Shown here one piece after another: positions 22,251 through 31,889 of a stretch of 64,000 nt of DNA. The position numbers were made by a program, and so were the translations under genes. The stretch lies in the NCBI GenBank assembly GCA_028752905.1, contig JAQNBH010000011.1, positions 3,472,322 through 3,536,321 of the forward strand. Direction: 5' to 3'. Positions within the stretch are counted from its first letter, which is position 1, and the number at the start of each line of letters is the position of its first letter. The DNA is from Cladorhizidae sp. MBARI D1340-BT2 (lineage: Eukaryota > Porifera > Demospongiae > Poecilosclerida > Cladorhizidae). The notes below the pieces were generated by a model, which saw nothing but the letters and a program-made list of their open reading frames with translations, did not search any database and was not told the origin of the DNA.

Positions 22251-22640
22251 GCATCCTGACAACTGCCTCTGACACCTCTGGGAAAGGAGGAACAACCTGT
22301 GGGAATCACTCACCTGATTACTCACCTACATCAGAATATGTAGATCAGAGAAGACAGACTACCCACAAACCACTAGTGAACTGTGATAGAATCGATAAAA
22401 GAGAAGAACAGCAAAGAGAAGAGAGAGAGAAGAGAAAAGACAAGAGAACTAAAGGAACTGTATAAGACAGTTGGTGTATGATACAATTGGTGTATGAGAC
22501 AATTGTGATTACCTTTCAGAAGGGTGTAGATGAATTGGTCAAGCTAGGTTTATTGATAAGAGTTGCGGAGCAACTAAGTCAGTAAACAAGAGGTTGGCGT
22601 CGCAGGAGCTGCAACAGAGTGAGCTTCTCCTGACATTGGT
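22236..22640 (+). mobile_element. Candidate LTR/leader upstream of Gmr1-like gag
   Basis: Non-coding stretch between the minus-strand RT remnant and the gag frame. It ends with cattggtggcagcggtgag (22632-22650), of the sort seen at primer-binding sites of Gypsy elements just inside the 5' LTR. It contains a purine-rich run (22395-22455). No downstream LTR copy was found, so the left limit is a guess. Confidence 0.3.
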
Positions 22641-22800
22641 GGCAGCGGTGAGATACAAAACAGAATTGGTTCAGAGTGAAAGACAACCTGGAGAGGAATT
22701 CCTGGTTGGTCGGAGCATTACATTGCGGTTAAATTCTTTTTGCTTTTTGGTTTACTGTATTACCTGGGAAACGGCTTGGGTATTTAGTACCTAGGAACCT

Positions 22801-23690
22801 GTGAAACAAAATCCTACTCTAGGATATTTTGAAGTGTTGGTACCTAGGGACAGTGCATATTTCAGTTTTATCCTTTTGTTGTTGTTGTTTATATATAGCG
22901 ACTGTATCTCAGTTAATTTTGTTTTCTGTATATGCAACCCACGAACATGTCTCATGAACGAGCGTGGCCAGGAGAAGACTGTCAGTTACGGAGTGGGAGT
23001 TTTTTCCAAACTCCTAGATGAAGAACCTATTATGTCTGGAACGCTGCTGATGACGCTATTTGTTCAAGCTGAAGAAAGACAGGCACAGAGAGAGGAAGAA
23101 AGACTTCACCGAGAGGAAGAACGAAGGGAGTGCGAGCAGGCACGTCAAGAACGTCAAGAAGAACGTTGGGCTCAGCTCCTATCATCACGGTTTCCTCCAC
23201 CCTCAGCAGCAGTAGCACCTCCCAAGATAAATTTACAGAAGTTTAGTGAAGGCACCGACGACCTACCTAAAAATGTTCGAGGTGGCCAATCCTACATTGG
23301 GCGAACTACTTGAGGAGTTCCGTTGTCTGGGCAAGGGTTGACAGTAGTGGCAGCACATGATCAGACTGACTATGGGCTAGTCAAAGAAGCCCTTCTAAAT
23401 GTCTACAAGGTGACTTCTGAAACCTACAGAGCCAGGATATTTGACCAAACATTCGACCTAACCAACCCCGATGGATGGTTCAGAACGTACAAGCAGTCCT
23501 TCCATCAGTGGTTGGACTTCTCCGACAAGACAGAGCGAGATACCATGCTTTATGAGCTCACACTGAAGAGTCTTCCAGGGTGGCTGGAGGGGCAGATGCG
23601 ATGGCTGAAACCCGACACCTACGAGGAACTGGGTGAAGCCGTTGGATTATTTGTCCAGCCAGCACCAAGGGGGAGGAATGCCTAAGAAGC
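22801..23690 (+). pseudogene. Gmr1-like Gypsy gag with SCAN-like capsid region
   Basis: The first part (22801-23313) ends in a Glu/Arg-rich coiled coil (QAEERQAQREEERLHREEER). After a frameshift at about 23290-23320 the second part (23323-23685) reads YGLVKEALLNVYKVTSETYR, then SFHQWLDFSDK, and KSLPGWLEGQMRWLKPDTYE. This helical pattern resembles the SCAN domain, which vertebrates are known to have derived from a Gmr1-like gag. A CCHC-like beginning (IECFRCERLSG) follows at about 23813. Several frames would be needed to read the whole. Confidence 0.72.
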
Positions 23691-23811
23691 CCAAACAGAG
23701 GGAGGGCTTTCGACCGAAGCCAAGGAACACTCAGAACTGCCCCAGACCACTTGAATCCAGACATCCAGAGGCAAAGGTGTCTACTCTCCACCTGTTAGGG
23801 ACCTGAAACAG

Positions 23812-24508
23812 ATCGAATGTTTCAGGTGCGAAAGATTGTCGGGTAAAGAAGGAAAACGTCAACTTTGGTCACAGTACGTACATCCGAACTAAGTTACCGA
23901 CTTGGACAAGAATGGCCAAGGTCAATGGCAAGTCTGTAGTAGCGTTGCTTGAGACGGGCTGTTCGAAGTCAATAGTGCATCCAAGGTGCATTGACAGCAA
24001 AAACTGGCTAGGGTGGAAGATCCCCTACACCACGGCTAGTTCTCGAAAGACTTGGTTTCCCGCCGCGAGAATTGAGCTACAAATAAACGGGAAGACACAC
24101 GAGCTGGCAGTAGGTGTATCACCTCACATCAACGTGACATGCTCTTAGGAAAAGATGTACCACACTTCAGGAAGCTACTACGAGAGATGCTTCAGGATGA
24201 TGTGGATGAGGACACACAGCCAACAGAGGAAGCGAGAACCTCATGTGGCAATGGTGACCACGAGAGCCCAGATACGGCAACAAGAGAAACAAGAGGAAAC
24301 AACATCGACACAGCAAGAAATCGATGATGAAGCAGAGATCCAGGGTCTAGACGAGTCCAATGGAGACAAACCTGAGGTAGAGTTGGGTCAATTGTTCAAC
24401 TTTTCTCATGATATGTTTGCAGACAAGACTGAAAGGACACAACCTACCACCAGCAATGAGGAAGCAGAACGAACAGACATGGAGATGATTTCTCCCTCAC
24501 ACAACTAG
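23812..24508 (+). pseudogene. Gmr1-like aspartic protease and linker
   Basis: NGKSVVALLETGCSKSIVHP is the protease active-site loop with Glu in place of the catalytic Asp of D-T/S-G (codon at 23951). It is followed by RIELQINGKTHELAVGVSPH and, one frame over, MLLGKDVPHFRKLLREML. A charged linker with MVTTRAQIRQQEKQEE follows. The same order and blocks are found around the hAT at 1-3200. Confidence 0.75.
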
Positions 24509-24509
24509 G

Positions 24510-24727
24510 TTCACTCCAACTGCTCGACCCATCATTGAAGGATGTGAGAGTGCAGGCTGAGAAGAACACAGGAGACTTCTTCTAGGAGCAAGGTCTGTTA
24601 TTGAGAAAGCCTTATCAGAACCAGGATGAAAATTTAGTTGTGGTTCCCCGAGAATGTAGATCTGAGCTGCTACGCATGGCACACAATTCGCCCACAGCAG
24701 GACATTTCGGCCAAGTCCGAATGCTTC
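24510..24727 (+). pseudogene. Integrase N-terminal HHCC-type zinc-binding region
   Basis: Reads SLTQLGSLQLLDPSLKDVR, QGLLLRKPYQNQDENLVVV, and RSELLRMAHNSPTAGHFGQV. The last is the H...H half of the integrase zinc finger. It lies between protease and RT, which is the Copia-like order seen in Gmr1-like Gypsy elements. The plus-strand reading is cut at 24727, where the following integrase sequence appears on the opposite strand. Confidence 0.72.
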
Positions 24728-25630
24728 GTAATTAGTTTCTGATAACTTCTTTGTTATTATGACGGGTCGTCTCCATTCATTCGCTAATTTGTTCTGTTTC
24801 CTGGGTTGAAACACAAGAACATGGTCACCAACACGCAATATTTTTCTCACTGTCTTTTTATCATAGTGTTTCTTATGATTTCGTTTGGCTTGTTCTTCAT
24901 TTGTTTGGGCCATTTCTCGGACGATGGTTATCTTTTCACGGACGATGGTTATCTTTTCATGTAATAACCTTAGGTATTCGACAACCTCGATGTCGTTTTC
25001 TTCTTCCTTTTTCATCCAGTGATCGCTAAGAGCGTCCAATGGCATCTTCATTTTTCTCCCAAACATCAACTCGTATGGTGAGAATCCCGTGGATGCATGA
25101 ACCATACCTCGGTAGGCTCATAAAATGTAAGGAATGGTCCCATTCATTCTGATTCTTTTGTGTCAGCTTCCGTAGTAGTCGCTTCATGGTAGAGTTCAAC
25201 CTTTCAACCATGCCATCCGTTTGGGGATGGTAGGGTGAAGTCCGAATCTGTTTGATTCCTGTTAAAGTTACAGAATTGTTTCATATAAAATTGGTACTGT
25301 TGTCAGTTAGTTTCTCCTCGGGTACCCCCAGTCAAGCTGTCATCTCAATTAGACAGTTAATCACGGCTTCTGTGATTGCATTCTTCAACGGAAATGCCTC
25401 CGGCCACTTTGTCACATAGTCCATGACAACAAGGATGTATTTGTTTCCTGCAGAGGTCCGTGATAGTGGTCCAAAGATATCCATGGCTATCCTTCGGAAT
25501 GGTGTTGATATCACTGGTAAGGGTCTGAGTGGTACTCACCAGCGATGCAGGTGCTGCACATTGACATACAGGACAGGATTGACATGTCACTCATCAGGTG
25601 TGGCCAATCTATTCTTCGTCTAAGAGTCTC
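24728..25630 (-). pseudogene. Integrase catalytic core and GPY/F part, inverted in place
   Basis: On the minus strand, high to low coordinate: a CPVCQCAAPA-type cysteine pair (about 25580), the first catalytic Asp in RRIAMDIFGPLSR (about 25480), YVTKWPEAFPLKN (about 25415), the second Asp in LTDNSTNFI-like sequence (about 25300), the Glu-bearing DGMVERLNSTMKRLLRKLTQ (about 25220-25150), then FSPYELMFGRKMKMPLDALS, VGDHVLVFQPRKQNKLANE and RPVIITKKLSETNY, ending at 24728. The flanking plus-strand sequence supplies the missing zinc finger on the left and the continuation QVDMGEGRKTHR on the right, with no codon lost at the right join. Confidence 0.82.
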
Positions 25631-26095
25631 CAGGTTGATATGGGAGAGGGTCGGAAGACACACCGACTCTTCCACATCAATTGACTGAAGAAGCTGAAGA
25701 AGTGGAATGCACCGGAAGCTGCAGTATTCCTTGCGGATGAAGTGACATCAGAACATCAACCAACAGGGTCAATACTGACACCCTTACAGGAAAAGGAACT
25801 GGATAAATTACGTCACTCATTCAAGGATGTGATCAGGGATGAGCCAGGATGGACGCACCTGATACACCATGTGATTCACATGGCTGATGCCAGCCCGATT
25901 AGGCTTCCACCTTACAGACTTCCACACGAGTAGCTCCGAAAAGAGATAAAGACACTGCTAAAACAGGACATTATTACACCCTCTAAAAGTCCTTGGGCAG
26001 CACCCGTCATTTTGGTGCCAAAGAAGGATTGAAGTAAGCGTCTTTGTGTAGACTATAGCAAGTTGAATCTGGTAACACAAGCTGATCCTACCCGA
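25631..26095 (+). pseudogene. Integrase C-terminal end and start of RT (Gmr1-like)
   Basis: QVDMGEGRKTHRLFHIN ends the integrase. KKWNAPEAAVFLADE begins the RT linker and is followed by RPT-type fingers (LLKQDIITPSKSPWAAPVIL) and VDYSKLNLVTQADP, where homology stops at about 26095. Nearly identical to 9838-10260 except for a 12-bp deletion near 25738, two in-frame stops (25932 and 26030), and a substitution in the VDYRKL motif. The RT palm and RNase H are missing, so the element is truncated here. Confidence 0.82.
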
Positions 26096-26279
26096 TCCCT
26101 CGGGTATATAGAAGATCCTATTAGTAATGATGAGAACAATTCGTCTGGCTCACTGTTGACATCCTTCAAGGGCCATAAATAATATCATTATTGATTATGT
26201 TAGTTAGTGAAGTGAGACTGGGTAGTAGTTGGATGTAAAGCTTGATATTGCTGAGCATGGCATGTATGTAGAATGTATA

Positions 26280-26890
26280 TATCTATCTATTTATGCGGCA
26301 CCATACATTCATCACCTAAAATGATGCCAGGCTTACGTAAATCTGGAATGGTTACCATAGTAAAGAAATTGATAGAGTGAATGCCTCCAGAGATTCGAAG
26401 CTAGACTGGCCTAGCTGTGCTGTGCAAGTGAGAATGAGCAGTTTAATAGCTGATATGGTCCCTCACCAGATAACAGAATAAACCAGTCTTAAATAGGACA
26501 AACAACCAAGATCCTAATAAATCACTGCGAGTCCTCCAAAACCACCTCCACCATAGTCCCCCATATATATATATATATTGCCTCGCATTACCAGTTTACC
26601 ACCCATAAAAAATATCAATGGGTCACCCACCTTAAATAATGAGGGCTTACATAAATCTTGATTGGTTATCATAGTGAAGATATTGATAGAGTGAACACCC
26701 ACAGAGGTTCTAAGCTGGATTGGCCGGGCTGCACAGCACAAGTGAAAACGGACTGAGCTGCATAAGTGAGAATGGGCTGCAGAGTTAAATAGCTTCTGTG
26801 CAAGCTAGCCAGAAATAGGAGAAACAATGAACAAAAATCCATGCCAGCCCTCCAACAGTACCTTTACCATAGGACCTCGCACAATCACAC
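26280..26890. repeat. Two direct copies of an approximately 280-bp unit
   Basis: Copies at about 26310-26520 and 26640-26880 share ggcttac.taaatct, ggtta.catagt.aag, attgatagagtga, ttc.aagct.gactggcc, and tgagaatg.gc, then an accgg-like and rich A/T end. Each has gattcgaagc or ggttctaagc, which resembles an internal RNA polymerase III B box (GGTTCGANNCC). They could be SINE copies; no 3' tail or A box is clear. Confidence 0.45.
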
Positions 26891-27307
26891 AAATTTTTTT
26901 TTTTTGCTGCACTGTCATGTTAGAATGAACTTTGAAGGAAGCGATCATTTAACCCCCTGAATCCGATGTGAATGGGATTAATGTTTTTGAGATTATATGC
27001 AAAGAATGAGTCATATATTAATAAAAATAATATATCCAGGGTTGTGACAGGATAAAAAGTGTACTCGAAGAAAATGTTTATTTGCTTATGTTTTGAGGGG
27101 AAATGAGCAGACCTGAATTTACTCATTGTCCATTTTTTTATTATTTATTAATTCATCCATTCCCATTTATTAATCTTATTATTATTACTACTTATATATT
27201 ACTATTACTACTACTTTGTTGTTGTTGTTGTTATTATTATTATAATCATCATCATTATTATTATCATCATTATCATCACTATCATCATTATCATCATCAA
27301 CATCATC

Positions 27308-27380
<73 letters not shown>

Positions 27381-28075
27381 TATTATTATTATAAACAGAC
27401 TTGGGACATGATGGTTCACAATTGTTGACTTGCACACTTATGGCTGAGATCACCCTTAATTCTTCTGGCAATCTTCTCACGTTGTGATCCTCAACATTTT
27501 GAATTCCAAAGAAATTACAGCAAATTTGCTAATGCCTCTTTATCATCTCTACCAACCAGTCTCTTGCAGGTCAATTCAACATCAACTGATGGACCCCAGT
27601 GAAAATAATTTCCTCACGTTGGGGTAGTTATTTAGGATCATTTCAAATGCTATCATAATTCTAAGCTAGGACTTGGTGTCCCACAAACCATGTTTATCAA
27701 GTGAGAGCAAGCATGATCAGAAGCTCTGTGAAGCTTAGCCACACCAGCAATACCAGGCAAACGAACACCCTGAGGAACCTGGCTTGTGCCTCTCTTTTCC
27801 CTTCTATTAACATAACATGAAGTTTCATGATAAAATATTTTCACGCGATGGGATAGTTTAGTTCCTGAAGCTCCAGGGAAATACAGTAGTGTTTTTTTGG
27901 TTGTTGTTTTTTTTTTGTTTTTTTTTGGGGGGGGGGGCAAATTCACGGCCCTTCACGCAGTGATTTCTAATCTAATGCTGCTCGATGTTGGCCAAACCAA
28001 ATAATTATGTGTTTCCGCTTCCCTCGGTACATTATTGCACCACAGACTAAAACACTCGCACTATCCTATCTTTGC
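26890..28075. other. No recognisable gene; ATC/ATT microsatellite
   Basis: 27225-27392 is a trinucleotide tract of (ATT), (ATC) and (TTG) units. The rest is AT-rich with G runs (27925-27940) and no reading frame with a domain. It precedes paralogue B and may include its promoter, but no motif stands out. Confidence 0.6.
27225..27392. repeat. ATC/ATT trinucleotide microsatellite
   Basis: About 85 bp of near-perfect (ATC)n preceded by interrupted ATC/ATT/TTG units. It gives poly-Ile, poly-Ser/His or, on the other strand, poly-Asp frames that are not genes. Confidence 0.95.
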
Positions 28076-28081
28076 TAAATA

Positions 28082-29125
28082 ATGTCTCTACTCATCAACT
28101 CACTGTTGCTCCTGCTGTTCTTGTACCTGTTGTGGCGGGTATTCAGCGCTATAAACTTCTATTTTGGCGAATGTTATATGCTATGGAACATCGCCACGGC
28201 TGGCAGGAGAAATGTGAGCACCAAGTTGCGCTTGTACATATACGTTTGTAAGCCAGATTTAATGGATGAATATTTAATAACGGAGCTGTACAAGTTCTTG
28301 ATGACTATGATGGATACCGACACAACTGTTCAAGAATTTCACAAGCTGGCATTATCTTACACCTATGCAGTCCTCTATAGGGAAAGAAATGGTGGGTCAT
28401 TGAGAGGTGTAATGTTTGCAGGCATTGACAGAAAAATGAAAGATGGTGGCAATCCTTACACTGTGATACGAATTGGTCTTAGTTTCTTCCAAATCAACTA
28501 CAGAGGTGGACCATACATGTATAGCTTTGCTACATATCTCTTCCTCAAGGAAATGATCATGCACCCCCTGACCCCTCTCTATGTACTTGGAAAGGCCTTC
28601 AGCTACAAGAGCTACTGTGTCATAGCTCACTCCTTGCAGTACTCCTACCCTCGTTACGATCACAAAACACCTGATTTTCTGCGAGATGTTATCAATGAAT
28701 ACGGCCACAAAGTAAAATCGCCCAATGAGGAGTATGAAGAAGACACGTTTGTTTTGAAGAGAGAAAGAGTTAGCATGAAAAACTATGTGGCAATTTTGGA
28801 TAAAGAAGGTCTTAGGGATCCCCACATCAAGTTCTTTGTTGAAACTAACCCTGGATGGGAAAAGGGTCATCAATTAATCACCATAGGACTTGTGAAGTGG
28901 GCTGATATTTTCTGGATGATTTTTAAGACACTATCAAAGGCCATTCAAGGAAGAGGAAAAGGTAGCAAAAGATTGAGAAGAATTACATTTCAATTGGAGT
29001 CTTCAAATAAGTATGTGACGGATATCAGGGAAATGGATGCAATTTTCCATTACCATCCTGGAGACCTAGAGGGCTCAGACCTAGAGGGCTCAGACCTAGA
29101 TGACTTAAAGAACCTAGACGACTAA
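28082..29125 (+). CDS. Uncharacterised membrane-anchored protein, paralogue B
   Basis: Intact single-exon frame of 347 residues aligned along its whole length with paralogue A. It has the same N-terminal Leu-rich hydrophobic anchor (SLLLLLFLYLLWRVF), WNIATAGRR, DTTVQEFHKLALSYTYAVLY, GGPYMYSFA, HPLTPLYVLGKAFSYKSYC, YPRYDHKTPDFLRD and HIKFFVETNPGWEKGHQ. The C-terminus ends in two tandem copies of LEGSDLEGSD-type acidic repeats and DDLKNLDD. A 73-bp stretch at 28319-28391 is identical to 20737-20809 in A. The function is unknown to me. Conserved Lys/Tyr/His and Asp/Arg blocks suggest an enzyme-like core but no catalytic motif can be named. An aataaa lies at 29288-29293. Confidence 0.87.
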   Translation: MSLLINSLLLLLFLYLLWRVFSAINFYFGECYMLWNIATAGRRNVSTKLRLYIYVCKPDLMDEYLITELYKFLMTMMDTDTTVQEFHKLALSYTYAVLYRERNGGSLRGVMFAGIDRKMKDGGNPYTVIRIGLSFFQINYRGGPYMYSFATYLFLKEMIMHPLTPLYVLGKAFSYKSYCVIAHSLQYSYPRYDHKTPDFLRDVINEYGHKVKSPNEEYEEDTFVLKRERVSMKNYVAILDKEGLRDPHIKFFVETNPGWEKGHQLITIGLVKWADIFWMIFKTLSKAIQGRGKGSKRLRRITFQLESSNKYVTDIREMDAIFHYHPGDLEGSDLEGSDLDDLKNLDD

Positions 29126-29287
29126 AATAGCTGCGTGGGAACCATCCCTCTTTTGAATTATTATGTAACTCACAGATAGCTATTAGTGTACACAGAATTT
29201 TTATGATTATTTTGCTACATTCCCCTCTTCCGATGTGAATTGCAAGTACATAATATAAGATGTGTGAAAATTAGAGGTGTGTATAAT

Positions 29288-29293
29288 AATAAA
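29288..29293 (+). promoter_or_regulatory. Candidate polyadenylation signal of paralogue B
   Basis: aataaa about 160 bp after the stop of the gene at 28082-29125, in an AT-rich flank. Confidence 0.5.
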
Positions 29294-29690
29294 TGCATGT
29301 AAAGATAACTTGCATGGGATTTTTTTAACGGTGAACAAAACTTGATAAGGGAGAAGTAAGTAAAAGGTTGGCGAAATAAATGACATAATATGCTAGTGGT
29401 GTTCTATGCTGATGCGAATTTAAAAAAAAAGTGAGGTACAAGAATTATTAAGAGTGCAGGATTTGTTTGTAAGAGATGCAGCAGATTTTATAATCGTTTT
29501 GCGTGGAAGACGAGCACTTCACCAGAACTCCCATCAGCATCACAGATGAACTAAAGAGGAGGGAAGTGTGTGTGTGGGGGGGGGGGGGGGGGGGGCAAGG
29601 GAAAGATGTTGGGATTGAGAATGTGGTGGACAAGATGAAAGATGGATGAGGGTGGATAAAGACATAAGAGAATGATAAGGTTGAAATGGT

Positions 29691-30860
29691 AGGTAAGAGG
29701 AAGACAGAGAGGATAAATGACCAAGTGTCTATGCGAACTCTGAGGTCAAAATGACCTTTTAGAGGTCATGGTGGGTGATGTTATGCTGTGATTGTCACAT
29801 TGTCTAATATTGTGTAGAAGTATCATGACATAATTCTATTCTTAACCTTATCCATATAATAGTGATTACTAATACGCTCACATGTAAAGTAATAGCTGAC
29901 GGCCACTCACATGTCAAGTAATAGCTGACGGTCACTACATCAGGTTCTACATTTCCTGAGATCAGCAGAAGTACAGGAGTTCTCACTTCTTAATTTAACT
30001 GAATGGAACCCTTGAATCAGGTTGATTAGAAATAGGGTTGAATGTGTGGATAAACATCATAGTGGTATCCAGTGTGTCTTCACCACTTGTTATGGTATCC
30101 AGTGTACCCTCAGTAACCATCACACTCATTGTGGTATCCAGTGCACTCTCAGCAACCATCACACTCATTGTGGTGTCCAGTGCACTCTCAGCAACCATCA
30201 CACTCATTGTGGTGTCAGTGCAGGTATTGAAACGGTTTTCTTGTAGCTAAATATTTGATACTGTTATGTAGTATATACATGTATATATATATATATACTG
30301 TATATATATATGTATATAGGTAAGAGGAAGACAGAGAGGAGAGAAAATTAATAAATGACCAAGTGTCTGCGAACCCTGATGTCAAAATGACCTTTTAGAG
30401 GTCTTGGTGGGTGATGTTATGCTGTGATTGTTACATTGTCTAATATTGTGTAGTGGTATCATGACATAATTCTACTCTTAACCTTATCTATATATTATAT
30501 ATCTACTAATACGCTAGCTCAGATGTAAAGTAATAGCACTACATCAGGTTCTACATTACCTGGAATAAAAGAGATCAGCAGAAGTACAGGGAAAAGTTCT
30601 CACTTCTTAACTGAATGGAACCTTTGAATCAGGTTGATTAGAAATAGGGTTGAATGTGTGGATAAACATCATAGTGGTATCTAGTGTGTCTTCACACTTG
30701 TTATGGTATCCAGTGTACCCTCATTAACTATCACACTCGCTGTCGTGTCCAGGCACTCTCAGCCACCATCACACTCATTGTGGTGTCAGTGCACTCTCAG
30801 CAACCATCACACGCATTGTGGTGTCCAGTGCACTCTCTAGCAACCATCACAGTTTGGTTG
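29691..30860 (+). repeat. Tandem duplication of an approximately 550-bp segment with 39-bp minisatellite
   Basis: Unit 1 (29691-30235) and unit 2 (30318-30860) share aggtaagaggaagacagaga, tgaccaagtgtct, aaaatgaccttttagaggtc and ggtgggtgatgttatgctgt in the same order. Each ends in imperfect 39-bp repeats with atcacactcattgtggtgtc. The offset is about 627 bp, with a (TA)n tract at 30275-30315 between. Unit 2 has small indels such as an extra aaaattaataa. The frames through the 39-bp repeats are not genes. Confidence 0.82.
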
Positions 30861-31300
30861 CTCTGGATGATTACACTCTCCACATATAGGCCAAATATTC
30901 AACGTTTCCCAGGACAGTCTAAGGATTTTGCCCTTTTTACAATTTGTCCAGGACTCCGGGGAAGCACTAGATTTGCTAGGGATTTATATCATATGCTGCA
31001 AGCATGATTGCAGCATAGTAATCCTGCCAAGCAGCTGATCAACCTGCAGACACTACCACCACATTCTCAAAGTCCATTTCAATTTTTTGATTCTGATTAA
31101 TTTCACAAATAGCTACAAGGAACTTACTGGCATCTTGGGCATTACCAAGACAATCTGTTTATGAGCAACTAGAAGCCATTTCTAAGAAGAAAGAATGCAG
31201 GCATGGATTGGGGTGGAGAGGGATGAATCGACCCTGGGATATAAGCAAAATTCCAGGGAATTAATGTGTCCTGGGATTCTACCAGTCAAGTTTGGCATGT
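30861..31300. other. No recognisable gene
   Basis: Non-coding mixed sequence between the 39-bp repeats and the 29-bp minisatellite. No domain or structural motif noted. Confidence 0.5.
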
Positions 31301-31305
31301 AGCTA

Positions 31306-31880
31306 TGCCCTACCAGTTCATCCTGACCTCTATATCCTGTGCCCTACCAGTTCATCCTCTATATCAAGTGTCCTACCAGTTCATCCTCTATATCAAGTGT
31401 CCTACCAGTTAATCCTCTATAGTGTCCTACCAGTTCATCCTCTATATCCTGTGCCCTACCAATTCATCCTCTACATCAAGTGTCCTACCAGTTCATCCTC
31501 TATATCTTGTGCCCTACCAGTGCATCCTCTATATCCTGTGCCCTACCATTTCATACTCTATATCCTGTGCCCTACCAGTTCATCCTCTATATCCTGTGCC
31601 CTACCATTTCATACTCTATATCCTGTGCCCTACCAGTTCATCCTCTATATCCTGTGCCCTATCATTTCATACTCTATATCCTGTGCCCTACCAGTTCATC
31701 CTCTGTATCAAATGTCCTACCAGTTCATCCTCTATATCCTGTGCCCTCCCTCTATATCAAGTGTTACCAGTTCATCCTCTATATCAAATGCCCTTCCAGT
31801 TCATCTTCTATATGAAGTGTCTTACTAGTTCATCCTCTATATCAAGTGCCCTACCAGTTCATCCTCTATATCAAGTGCCC
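31306..31880 (+). repeat. 29-bp minisatellite, about 19 copies
   Basis: Unit: ttcatcctctatatcctgt plus gccctaccag. Variants alternate between atcctgtgcc and atcaagtgtc. A unit of 29 bp shifts the reading frame by two bases each turn. Since no phase of the unit has a stop, all three plus frames stay open and give long spurious Pro/Ser/Tyr/Cys-rich frames of 111-183 codons. Confidence 0.95.
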
Positions 31881-31889
31881 TTCATAGCA

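Noticed and set aside
24497..25105. 202-codon minus-strand frame as an independent gene
   Set aside because: It is the integrase C-terminal half of the inverted segment joined by chance to antisense of the zinc-finger region.
27211..27480. Poly-Asp frame on the minus strand and poly-Ile frame on the plus strand
   Set aside because: Translation of an ATC/ATT microsatellite.
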